From Oceanipulchritudo coccoides (lineage in GTDB: Bacteria > Verrucomicrobiota > Verrucomicrobiia > Opitutales > Oceanipulchritudinaceae), in the NCBI RefSeq assembly GCF_010500615.1, contig NZ_JAAGNX010000001.1, positions 1,131,531-1,195,530 of the forward strand: 64,000 nucleotides of DNA, written 5' to 3'. Shown here in pieces: positions 8,019 to 16,047 of the stretch. The position numbers were made by a program, and so were the translations under genes. The notes under the pieces were generated by a model, which saw only the letters and a program-made list of their open reading frames with translations, ran no database searches and had not been told where the DNA came from. The stretch's first letter is position 1; the number at the start of each line of letters is the position of its first letter.

Positions 8019-10745
8019 ATGTCAAAGTTCCCCCTTTCGCCGCACGTCCGGCTGGTCGTGCTCATTGCCTGTACTCTCCTGAATCCCTGTTTTGCGCGGA
8101 TTGTCAGTATAAACTTTGCCATTGAAGGTACCGGTAATACGGCCATTGACGGTGAGGAAAGTTTCGGTGTTCCTGCTCTTGAAACAGTTGTCGGGAACTG
8201 GAACAATCTGGATAGCTCCTTCGGTCTGAAGCGGGATAATGGCCAGAGCAGTACCGTTGGGTTGACCCTTGATTCCTCGAGCGGGTTCAATTACTTCGGG
8301 GCCAGCTACATCAACACTCCCCTGAACTACGGACTGCAGTACTATGCGGCCACACCCGAGAATCCTTCTGTCATCCTTAATAACCTGCAGCAGGAGTTTC
8401 CTGAAGGGTATTATGTGATTGTCTACCTAAGCGGTTTCAAAAGCAACACAAGCGCCTCGGTCTCCAACGGCGCAACAACCTACTATTATCAAACAGCGGA
8501 TCCACTACCGGTTGATTTTGGCCCGGAGAGTATGGTTCTGGCCACCCTCACCAGCGAACCGGCAGCCGGGCAGGCGCCCGTCGCCAACTACGCTCTTTTT
8601 GGCAGCCCTGAAAACCCACTCACTGCGGACACGGCAAGCTTTTCAATGAAGCAGCTCAGTGGCGGTGGAGCAGGTCTGGGCGGGTTCCAGATTGTTTCTG
8701 TCGGTGATGTGGGAGGCGGAGGGCCCAATGAGGCGACTTGGACCAATCCTGCGGAGGGCGATTACTTCCTTGATGCGGAAGACGGGAACGATCTCAACGA
8801 CGGTACTTCACCTGAAACGGCATGGCGGACTCTCGGAAAGCTGAACACGGTCGACTTCGGACCGGGTGATGTGATTCTCTTCAAGGCGGGAAGCGTCTTT
8901 ACGGGCAGTTTTTTCCTCATTGGGGATGGCACTCCAGAGGAACCCATTGTCCTTGGGGCTTATGGAACGGGTCCCAAGCCGCGACTGGAGGGTGGGCCAA
9001 ACGATTCCGAAGTCATTTTCCTCACGGGCAACAGCGGGGTTGAATTTCGCGATCTGGAAATTTCAAACTACCATCCAACCGGCTCAATTGCGAACCGCTT
9101 TGGCATCCGTCTCGTTGCCCCGGCAAGGACCGGTGAGATGAAGCACCTGCACTTCCATGGGCTTGATTTCACATGGATCAAGGGGAGTGGCGACGAGCAT
9201 GAGTCGCGGGCAATTGATGCCGATACAACCAGCGACGATTTGGCCAAACCGTATACGCGTTGGAACGGATTCATCGTTGAGGACTGCTTCTTTTCGAACA
9301 TTGACGGACGGGCGGTCCAGCTCAACGACCGTAGCGGAAGCCTCTCTGATTTTAAACTTCGCGGCCTTGAGTATTATCCGACGATTGGATTTCTCTTTCA
9401 AAACAACACCGGTATCAACATCCACCGCAATCTCTTGCAACTGGGCGGGACCAAGGACGCTTTGATCCAGCACAACTACATGAGCGGAACAATTGAGGGT
9501 AGTGCCTTCTGGCCCTTCGATGCCGAGGGAACGGTTGTCCAGTTCAACGACTTCCGCCATCTCCGGAATCCTTTGGCAGACAGCTACATATGTCACTTTG
9601 ACTATAATTGTATCGATTCTCTCATGCAGTATAACTTTGGATACGATGTCGATGGTGGCCTGATTGAGATTATTGTCTTTTCCCAGTATAATTTTTTCCA
9701 GGAGAATGCCGTGGCTCGATATAATATCGGTATTGATGTCGGCTTCCGGAACAAGGAGAACGGTGCCGGGATCATGTTCTCCGGGCGGGTCACAGGCTCG
9801 AAGGTCTATAACAACACCATCGTCAACACAGATCTGCATTCCAACTACAAGGCCATCGCGGTCAACAACTGGGGTGGGGAATGGCCGAACAACAACACCG
9901 TGCAGAATAATATTTTCTACGCGGCGGGGAATCCTGTCACTTTTGACGACATGTCCTACCTTGAAGAGCGCGGCAATGTCCTGAGCCATAACCTGTACTT
10001 CGGGAACATCACCGTTCCCCAAGAGGACCTCGCCCCGCTAAATGTCGACCCGCTGATGTCCAATCCCGGTGGCTTGGATCCCGCTGATGTGAAGCTCCTT
10101 CCCAACTCACCAGCCATTGCTGCCGGGACAGTCATCGCTGCCAACGGGGGGCGTGACTTTTATGACAATCCAATCGCGGCGGACCTTGTTCCCACGATAG
10201 GTGCCCACGAATTCCAGACGGAGGGCCAGGGCCGCTTTGCCGGTTACAAGATCGGTGAGGAAGGATACATCAATACCGGGATGCGCTTCATGGGATTGCT
10301 TTGGGTCGGACCTCAATCCGTGGACGCTAACTGGATCTACAGCGTGGCCGCAAACCAATGGCTGTACATGCCGGAAGATTTTGTTTTGCCGGGTGCGGGC
10401 GCATGGTTCTTTTCCTCCAACACGGCAGCCTTCGAACCACGTGACGTCCGGGGACAGTGGTTCTATTCACAAGTCCTCGACACCTGGGTTTTTAGCTTCA
10501 GCGAAACTGCTGGCACCGGCCCTGCGTGGATCTATGCCTTGGATACAGGCTTCCAGCAGACTTTCCTGGCGCAGGCCTTTGTCGATGAGAATCGCCGTCG
10601 CCGCGAAATGAAGGCGCGTGGAGAAGTATTTTACGGGCCGGTTCAGTTCCGTCGGGAAGTGTGGATGCAGATCATGCTCAGTCAGGCCAAACGCAAGTCG
10701 CAGTTGTCATTTCCCGGAACAATAGCTTTACCTGACCCCTCTTAA
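8019..10745 (+). CDS. Secreted right-handed beta-helix protein with N-terminal shared domain and C-terminal Trp/Tyr module
   Basis: The protein has 908 residues with a signal peptide (cleavage near CFA-RIV). Residues ~28-230 are the shared SINF-type domain (VSINFAIEG, VVGNWNN, GYYVIVYLSGF). Residues ~245-735 form a right-handed parallel beta-helix that opens with DYFLDAEDGNDLNDGTSPE, the usual entry of secreted beta-helix enzymes. It contains the motif FDYNCIDSLMQYN and a conserved NNWGGEWP. Residues ~740-850 are the Trp/Tyr-rich module of the previous gene (NWIYSVAANQWLYMPE), and a charged tail of ~55 residues follows. Beta-helix proteins in saccharide loci are often lyases or glycosidases, but no catalytic motif is certain here. 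It is co-directional with, and only 36 bp from, the previous gene. Confidence 0.75.
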   Translation: MSKFPLSPHVRLVVLIACTLLNPCFARIVSINFAIEGTGNTAIDGEESFGVPALETVVGNWNNLDSSFGLKRDNGQSSTVGLTLDSSSGFNYFGASYINTPLNYGLQYYAATPENPSVILNNLQQEFPEGYYVIVYLSGFKSNTSASVSNGATTYYYQTADPLPVDFGPESMVLATLTSEPAAGQAPVANYALFGSPENPLTADTASFSMKQLSGGGAGLGGFQIVSVGDVGGGGPNEATWTNPAEGDYFLDAEDGNDLNDGTSPETAWRTLGKLNTVDFGPGDVILFKAGSVFTGSFFLIGDGTPEEPIVLGAYGTGPKPRLEGGPNDSEVIFLTGNSGVEFRDLEISNYHPTGSIANRFGIRLVAPARTGEMKHLHFHGLDFTWIKGSGDEHESRAIDADTTSDDLAKPYTRWNGFIVEDCFFSNIDGRAVQLNDRSGSLSDFKLRGLEYYPTIGFLFQNNTGINIHRNLLQLGGTKDALIQHNYMSGTIEGSAFWPFDAEGTVVQFNDFRHLRNPLADSYICHFDYNCIDSLMQYNFGYDVDGGLIEIIVFSQYNFFQENAVARYNIGIDVGFRNKENGAGIMFSGRVTGSKVYNNTIVNTDLHSNYKAIAVNNWGGEWPNNNTVQNNIFYAAGNPVTFDDMSYLEERGNVLSHNLYFGNITVPQEDLAPLNVDPLMSNPGGLDPADVKLLPNSPAIAAGTVIAANGGRDFYDNPIAADLVPTIGAHEFQTEGQGRFAGYKIGEEGYINTGMRFMGLLWVGPQSVDANWIYSVAANQWLYMPEDFVLPGAGAWFFSSNTAAFEPRDVRGQWFYSQVLDTWVFSFSETAGTGPAWIYALDTGFQQTFLAQAFVDENRRRREMKARGEVFYGPVQFRREVWMQIMLSQAKRKSQLSFPGTIALPDPS

Positions 10746-10763
10746 CCTCCCCACGATTTACCC

Positions 10764-13652
10764 ATGATTACCTCCCTCAATCTTCAACGCCCGTTGTCTT
10801 TCCTTGGCCTCGTGCTTTTCATGCAACTGACTCCGCTTTCAGCAGCCACTTACTACCTTGATGCAGATGGCGGCAATGATCTGAACCTTGGGACCTCACC
10901 CGCTCAGGCGTGGGCCACCTTGGACGAGGTCAACAGCAGGACCTTCCTGCCCGGTGACCAGATACTTCTTCAGGCTGGGGACACCTTTAATGGGAAAATC
11001 TATCTTGACGGGGACAGTGGTTCTGCGGGCAACCCGATCATCATTGCTTCCTACGACAGTGGACCCGCACCGGTCATCAACGCCTCGGGATACTTGGCCG
11101 GTGTTCATCTCGAGGATACCGCGCATGTCGAGGTGCGTGACCTGGAAATCACAGGCGACGGGGGTGCCATGGTCGATGGCTCACCAGAGGATGATCGCTA
11201 CGGGGTTTTCATGAGCCGTACGGGTACCAACGGCGTTCAGGAGATCCTAATAGACAATCTCTACATCCACCACATCTACCCCAGTATCGGGACTCCAAAC
11301 GAGGGGGCCACCCCAACAACGTACACCGGATTTGGCATTGCCATAAGCGGTGGTGACGCATCCGTTTCCGGAAATATCGTTGTCAGCAACTGCGCCATTG
11401 AAAATGTTGGTCACAAGGCAATCCAGATGCGGGATATCCGGTTTGTCGAAATTCTCGACAATGTCATGACCGATATTGGAGGACCGGCCATTCAGCCCAG
11501 TCGGGTCGACGATCTGGTTGTGCGCGGCAATGTCGTGGATGGCTCAGGCGTGTTTATTGATTCGCGCATGCATGGCCGCGGGAGCGGCATCTGGCCGTTC
11601 GCCAGCGACCGGGTACTGATTGAGAAGAACACCTTCAAGGGAGCGCGCGGTCGGGCGGATTCATGCGGGATGCACATCGACTTCAATTGCAACGACGTTG
11701 TTGTGCAGTACAACCTCAGCATCGACAACGCTGGAGGCTTCATCGAGATCCTTGGCAACAACAACAATTGTTCCTACCGCTACAATATCAGCATTAATGA
11801 TGGCTGGCGGGTGAAGGGCGCTCTCGACCAAGGCACAATTGCCAATCATCAGGACGGTAATATTATCTGGACGAGCGGCTATGTCGGTTCGGGGAATCCC
11901 CTGAACGGCCCGTTTAACAGCTACCTCTACAACAACACGATTTACGTGGATGGTTCCATTACGGGGAAGTTTAATATCAATGATTCCACCGACGGATTAC
12001 TGATAGCCAACAACATCTTTTATGTCCTCGGACCAACAGCTGATGTCACGGGAGATAACGCGGACGACTATACGCAGGCAATGGCTGATCGCGTTGTCTG
12101 GATGAACAACCTTTACCAGCGGACGAACATCGTCCCCACTTTCAATCTCGACTTGTTCACTGAGACAGCTCCCTTAATCGGGAATCCTTTGTTTGCCAAT
12201 ACCGGCGGACTTACCGCCGCTGACTACATTCCCTCATCAACCTCCCTCGTCGAGGATCAGGGGATCCTCATCACGCCAATCACAGGTGATCCCGTCGGCC
12301 TGGCAATTGGTCTTGATGTAGCCACTGATTATTTTGGAAATCCCGTGGTCGGCTTACCCGACATGGGGGCAATCGAGATTGGGGGCACACCGTTTCCTCT
12401 CCCGCCGGCGGCTTTTGACAGTGTCCCGACGGCACTGGATTCATATTCTGTCCAGATGACCTCCATTGAGGGTCCGTTCAACACGGAATACTATTTCACC
12501 GAGACAAGTGGCAACTTGGGCGGAGATGATTCCGGCTGGCAGTCCTCACCTGTTTACACGGATACCGGCCTCCTGCCCAATACCGCTTATGCCTACACTG
12601 TCACGATGCGGGATGCCCTCGATGTGGCCGGCACAGCAAGCGCTGTGGGATTTGTCCTGACCCTGGAGAGTAGTCCGTATGGGGAATCCCCTGTTGTCCT
12701 GTCGGAAGATTTCTCGACCAATCCCAACCCGGCAAATACCGCTGCCCCTTATCCCTCGGAAACCTGGCACCAGTCGGATATGTCGAACTGGAGAAGCGAA
12801 GACAACGGCCAGACCTTGTCCGTCAATTCATCCAACGGCGGTTTGCGCACGGGATTCGGGTATGACGAGATTGTCACGCGTTGGTTTTCTACCCGCACAT
12901 GGGACACATCAAAGGACTATCGCTTTAGCGGGGACTGGGAAATTGCAGCGGTCCTTGATGTGCATGTCGGCCTGATTGTCGGGATAGGGGAGTTTGATCC
13001 TGTATCAGGTGACTTGATACAGCGTATCAAGGAAGTCACTATCGGTGATCTAACTTCTCCTGCCGCAGGCCAGACAGGATCGTTCATCCTCGACCTGTCC
13101 TCAGCTGAGCTTGTCTCAGCCGGGGTTAGCGAGACCAGCCTGGTCGGTGTATTCTTCCATCACGACGATGATGGAACGCTCTTCAATGAGGGGCCTTCGC
13201 TTCGGAATGATGTCTACGTGGTGGATGACTTGTTACTTGTCGTGCTAGGCGTTCTTGAAGATTTAGACGGCGACGGGATTGCCGATGTGGACGAACCGGG
13301 CCTTGGCCTCAACCCCGGGAATACCGGCGATGGCGCTGAAGATCTGGATGGAGACGGTAGAAGCAATTTTTCAGAATACCTGACCGGTAACATCCTGAAT
13401 GATGGCAGTGATTTCTTTTCGCCGGATTTTTCCATCAATGCGGGAGTCCCCGAATTGCGTATTCCGGGATCAAATGTTTTGGACGGGCGGCTATACATTC
13501 TTGAGCACGCCACGAATCTTGGGGCTTCGAACCCCTGGACCGCGGTTGATGCTGTCCTTGGATCCAGCGCTAACCCGGGAACGGATATTGTTTTTCAGCA
13601 CCCCCTTGTCGGGAATCGTTCATTCTTCCGGGTGCGCGTCCAATGGGAGTGA
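10764..13652 (+). CDS. Secreted multidomain right-handed beta-helix protein with Ca-binding and C-terminal sorting-like module
   Basis: The protein has 962 residues with a signal peptide (cleavage near LSA-ATY). The beta-helix domain (~28-545) begins YYLDADGGNDLNLGTSP and carries IDFNCNDVVVQYN...DNAGGF, the signature of its two paralogues. It is followed by a fibronectin-III-like segment (~550-635) and a jelly-roll-like region (~645-830). A Ca-binding repeat stretch with two DxDGDG motifs (DLDGDGIADVDE and DLDGDGRSNFSEY) comes next, then a C-terminal beta module ending FFRVRVQWE, similar to terminal modules common in verrucomicrobial secreted proteins. It starts 18 bp after the previous gene, so it is probably in the same operon. 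Its 3' end overlaps the convergent gene by 33 bp. The substrate and the chemistry are not visible; polysaccharide processing is inferred. Confidence 0.75.
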   Translation: MITSLNLQRPLSFLGLVLFMQLTPLSAATYYLDADGGNDLNLGTSPAQAWATLDEVNSRTFLPGDQILLQAGDTFNGKIYLDGDSGSAGNPIIIASYDSGPAPVINASGYLAGVHLEDTAHVEVRDLEITGDGGAMVDGSPEDDRYGVFMSRTGTNGVQEILIDNLYIHHIYPSIGTPNEGATPTTYTGFGIAISGGDASVSGNIVVSNCAIENVGHKAIQMRDIRFVEILDNVMTDIGGPAIQPSRVDDLVVRGNVVDGSGVFIDSRMHGRGSGIWPFASDRVLIEKNTFKGARGRADSCGMHIDFNCNDVVVQYNLSIDNAGGFIEILGNNNNCSYRYNISINDGWRVKGALDQGTIANHQDGNIIWTSGYVGSGNPLNGPFNSYLYNNTIYVDGSITGKFNINDSTDGLLIANNIFYVLGPTADVTGDNADDYTQAMADRVVWMNNLYQRTNIVPTFNLDLFTETAPLIGNPLFANTGGLTAADYIPSSTSLVEDQGILITPITGDPVGLAIGLDVATDYFGNPVVGLPDMGAIEIGGTPFPLPPAAFDSVPTALDSYSVQMTSIEGPFNTEYYFTETSGNLGGDDSGWQSSPVYTDTGLLPNTAYAYTVTMRDALDVAGTASAVGFVLTLESSPYGESPVVLSEDFSTNPNPANTAAPYPSETWHQSDMSNWRSEDNGQTLSVNSSNGGLRTGFGYDEIVTRWFSTRTWDTSKDYRFSGDWEIAAVLDVHVGLIVGIGEFDPVSGDLIQRIKEVTIGDLTSPAAGQTGSFILDLSSAELVSAGVSETSLVGVFFHHDDDGTLFNEGPSLRNDVYVVDDLLLVVLGVLEDLDGDGIADVDEPGLGLNPGNTGDGAEDLDGDGRSNFSEYLTGNILNDGSDFFSPDFSINAGVPELRIPGSNVLDGRLYILEHATNLGASNPWTAVDAVLGSSANPGTDIVFQHPLVGNRSFFRVRVQWE

Positions 13653-14240
13653 ATTTTCATCACCTTCTAATCCTATCCAATCCACAACCAGGGAAAATGG
13701 GCCGGGATTCCCATCAGCCAGCAAGAAGGCGATTTGCCGGATGGAGGAGAGATCCAGGGGTGGACCATTAAGAAAATTGCCCCGGAAGCTGGGAACAAAT
13801 GAGGAAAACGGGATTGATATTTCTGTCCACTCATCTGCCTCAGTTGGAAAAGTGGCACGGTAGGCAATTCGGGAACCGCGGAAACGGGCATCTGTTGCGA
13901 TACGGAATTGAAAGTCGCGCCCGTCCCCTTTGACGCGAAGCCGTACACCTGTGTACTTGGTCAGGTCGGACTGCTCAATTCGTGAGTAAATCTGTGCAAA
14001 TCCCCCATTGTTTTCGAGGGAAAGCTCACCGGAAAATTGGAGATGCCCCTCTTTGATTTCGCCCCAGCCACTCGAGACGCCTCCCATGACACCATCATTC
14101 TGGGCGAACCATGCGGGTTCCCCGGATGGCTTGTCAAAATCACGAAGGATTTTCATGGGTGAGCTGGAAGCGGCATTCATGGACAGGCAAAGGAAGGAAG
14201 TGCTGATGGTGATAGCTTGGATGAGGGACTTGTATAACAT
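13620..14240 (-). CDS. CIA30-family (complex I intermediate-associated protein 30 fold) secreted protein
   Basis: The protein has 206 residues from the ATG at 14240, chosen because a signal peptide (SLIQAITISTSFLCLSMNA) follows directly; the open frame runs 33 codons further up without a good start. The mature part has the CIA30/galactose-binding-like pattern: NDGVMGGVS, GFAQIYSR, GVRLRVKGDGR, WTEISIPFSSF and IRQIAFLLAD. Bacterial CIA30 proteins are widespread and mostly uncharacterised. It is divergent from the beta-helix gene at 14406 and shares its upstream region, including the candidate operator, so co-regulation is possible. Its 3' end overlaps the end of the preceding convergent gene. 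Confidence 0.75.
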   Translation of the reverse strand: MLYKSLIQAITISTSFLCLSMNAASSSPMKILRDFDKPSGEPAWFAQNDGVMGGVSSGWGEIKEGHLQFSGELSLENNGGFAQIYSRIEQSDLTKYTGVRLRVKGDGRDFQFRIATDARFRGSRIAYRATFPTEADEWTEISIPFSSFVPSFRGNFLNGPPLDLSSIRQIAFLLADGNPGPFSLVVDWIGLEGDENSLPLDAHPEE

Positions 14241-14310
14241 TGTATAAATTGGCACATCCGGTGAGCTGACGCAAACGCTAGCGAGTTTTCCCGACCTCCT
14301 CGGTGGAAAA

Positions 14311-14374
14311 GGGACAAGTCGCCATACATTTTGGTACAAAATTCAGAAGACAATCGCTTGCGGGGTGGTATAAT
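14311..14374 (+). promoter_or_regulatory. Second copy of the candidate operator plus TATAAT box
   Basis: GGGACAA at 14311-14317 and GTACAAAATT at 14334-14343 are separated by 16 bases, matching the site at 5100-5132 in both halves and spacing. A consensus TATAAT lies at 14369-14374, 35 bases from the start of the second half-site (33 for TGATAA at the other promoter), with no good -35. If this -10 is used, transcription begins near 14381. Confidence 0.55.
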
Positions 14375-14405
14375 GATGCTTGTGACCGCTTGTCCCTCTT
14401 TTATT

Positions 14406-15971
14406 GTGAACATCAAGAATTTGAAAACATTTCTGCAAGTAACCATGGGTTTCCTGTTTCTGGCGGGTCCCTTAGACGCGGGGAAAGATGCCGTATCCAC
14501 GGTTTGTTCCAGCCTTTCAGTGGCGGGCCAATCCTACTATATTGATTCCCGGAAAGGCAGCGATGCCAACAGCGGCACCGCTCCGCATGAAGCATGGGCG
14601 ACACTCTCCAAGGTCAACTCAATGGGGTTTCAACCAGGTGACCGTATTCTATTTCGCTCCGGATCGGAATGGAATGGACGTCTCGTCCCGAAAGGCAGCG
14701 GAACGGCGGAAGAGCCAATTGTCATCGACCGCTATGGTGAGGGGAAACTGCCCGCAATTCATGGGCTGGGTAAGTGGGAGTCTGCTGTCCTGCTGGAAAA
14801 TATCGAGTACTGGGAAGTCAGGAACCTGGAAATTACCAACAAGGGACCAAGGCGCAAACCAGGCCGTCGGGGTCTGGTCGTCAGGGCTTTGAATATGGGG
14901 GATTGCCGGGGGATTCACCTGAAGGGACTGGTTATCCGCGATGTGAACGGCAGCTTGGTCAAAAGAGACGGCGCGGGCAGCGCTATCCTCATCCACAATG
15001 GGGGAAAGCAGGTGCCGACCCGTTTCATTGATCTACTGATCGAGGATTGCCACCTGTATCGCTGCGAACGCAACGGGATCAATTTTCGCGGGAACTCCCG
15101 CAGGAGCGAATGGCATCCGAGTTTGAAGGTGGTTATCCGCAATAACCTCCTTGAACAAATTCCCGGAGACGGGATTGTGCCGATCGGATGTGATGGAGCC
15201 TTGGTGGAGTATAATGTCATGCGGGATTGCCCCGATACACTCCCGTTTGGGGATGCCGCTGCGGGCATCTGGCCATGGAGCTCGGACAACACCCTCATCC
15301 AGTTCAACGAGGTCAGTGATCACAACGCGAAGTGGGACGGACAGGGATTTGATGCCGACTACAATTGTATCGGAACGGTCATTCAGTACAACTACTCCCA
15401 CGATAATGCGGGTGGATTCCTGCTCATCTGCAACAAGGGTGATAGCCTTGGTGGGGATATCAACGTCGGTACGGAGGATACGGTGGTCCGGTACAACCTG
15501 AGCATCAATGATGGTATTCGTGAATATCCGACCAAGCGCCAGGGCTGGTTTTCACCGGCCATCCATATCTCGGGACCCTGCAAAAATACCCGCATCCACA
15601 ACAATTTGATCATCATTCCGGAAAAGCGCATGCCTGAGATTGATTCCACAGTTGTTCATTTCCATAACTGGGGCGGGTCATGGCCGGTGGATACGCACTT
15701 CGAAAAGAACATCTTCATCTCCCCAAATTCACGCGGGTTCCAATCGGGCGGGGATAAGCGCACGGTGTATTCGCAAAATTGCTACATTGGGAATTTTGAC
15801 TCGTTGCCTGACGATCCCACGGGTGTTCTGGACGCCTCCTCAGCACCCGGGGAAACGGCATGGGGAGATGACTTTCAGGTGTTGAAAGCGTTTCTCCAGA
15901 CGAAGCAGTTGCCGAAATTGGATGAATCCATCCCAGTCCCGCCACTCTTCAGGGAGCTGTTCGGGGAATAG
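14406..15971 (+). CDS. Secreted right-handed beta-helix protein
   Basis: The protein has ~521 residues and belongs to the same beta-helix family as the genes at 8019 and 10764. It opens SYYIDSRKGSDANSGTAP, has a GDRILFRSGSEW...G motif, GIWPWSSDNTLIQFN, DADYNCIGTVIQYN...DNAGGF and HNWGGSWP. It is a single domain without the accessory modules of its paralogues. The start is uncertain: the frame extends to a TTG at 14331 with ATGs at 14373, 14376 and 14445. I use the GTG at 14406 because it gives a clean signal peptide (NIKNLKTFLQVTMGFLFLAG) and lies downstream of the predicted transcription start. It is probably part of the same saccharide regulon, given the shared operator. A lyase or glycosidase role is inference. 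Confidence 0.75.
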   Translation: MNIKNLKTFLQVTMGFLFLAGPLDAGKDAVSTVCSSLSVAGQSYYIDSRKGSDANSGTAPHEAWATLSKVNSMGFQPGDRILFRSGSEWNGRLVPKGSGTAEEPIVIDRYGEGKLPAIHGLGKWESAVLLENIEYWEVRNLEITNKGPRRKPGRRGLVVRALNMGDCRGIHLKGLVIRDVNGSLVKRDGAGSAILIHNGGKQVPTRFIDLLIEDCHLYRCERNGINFRGNSRRSEWHPSLKVVIRNNLLEQIPGDGIVPIGCDGALVEYNVMRDCPDTLPFGDAAAGIWPWSSDNTLIQFNEVSDHNAKWDGQGFDADYNCIGTVIQYNYSHDNAGGFLLICNKGDSLGGDINVGTEDTVVRYNLSINDGIREYPTKRQGWFSPAIHISGPCKNTRIHNNLIIIPEKRMPEIDSTVVHFHNWGGSWPVDTHFEKNIFISPNSRGFQSGGDKRTVYSQNCYIGNFDSLPDDPTGVLDASSAPGETAWGDDFQVLKAFLQTKQLPKLDESIPVPPLFRELFGE

Positions 15972-16047
15972 GAGCGGAGGCTTTTCTGGAATCCGCCGTT
16001 ATGGAGTGAGCCTTATCCCGAAGGAGGTCGCATTAGACCTACATGAA

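Noticed and set aside
9084-10022. 312-codon open frame opposite the beta-helix gene at 8019
   Set aside because: Regular beta-helix codon pattern on the plus strand creates this shadow; it shows low-complexity V/I/D runs without a fold signature.
8019-15971. Naming the beta-helix proteins as alginate lyase, pectate lyase or a phage tail spike
   Set aside because: The right-handed beta-helix fold is shared by many functions and no family-specific catalytic residues can be identified by reading.
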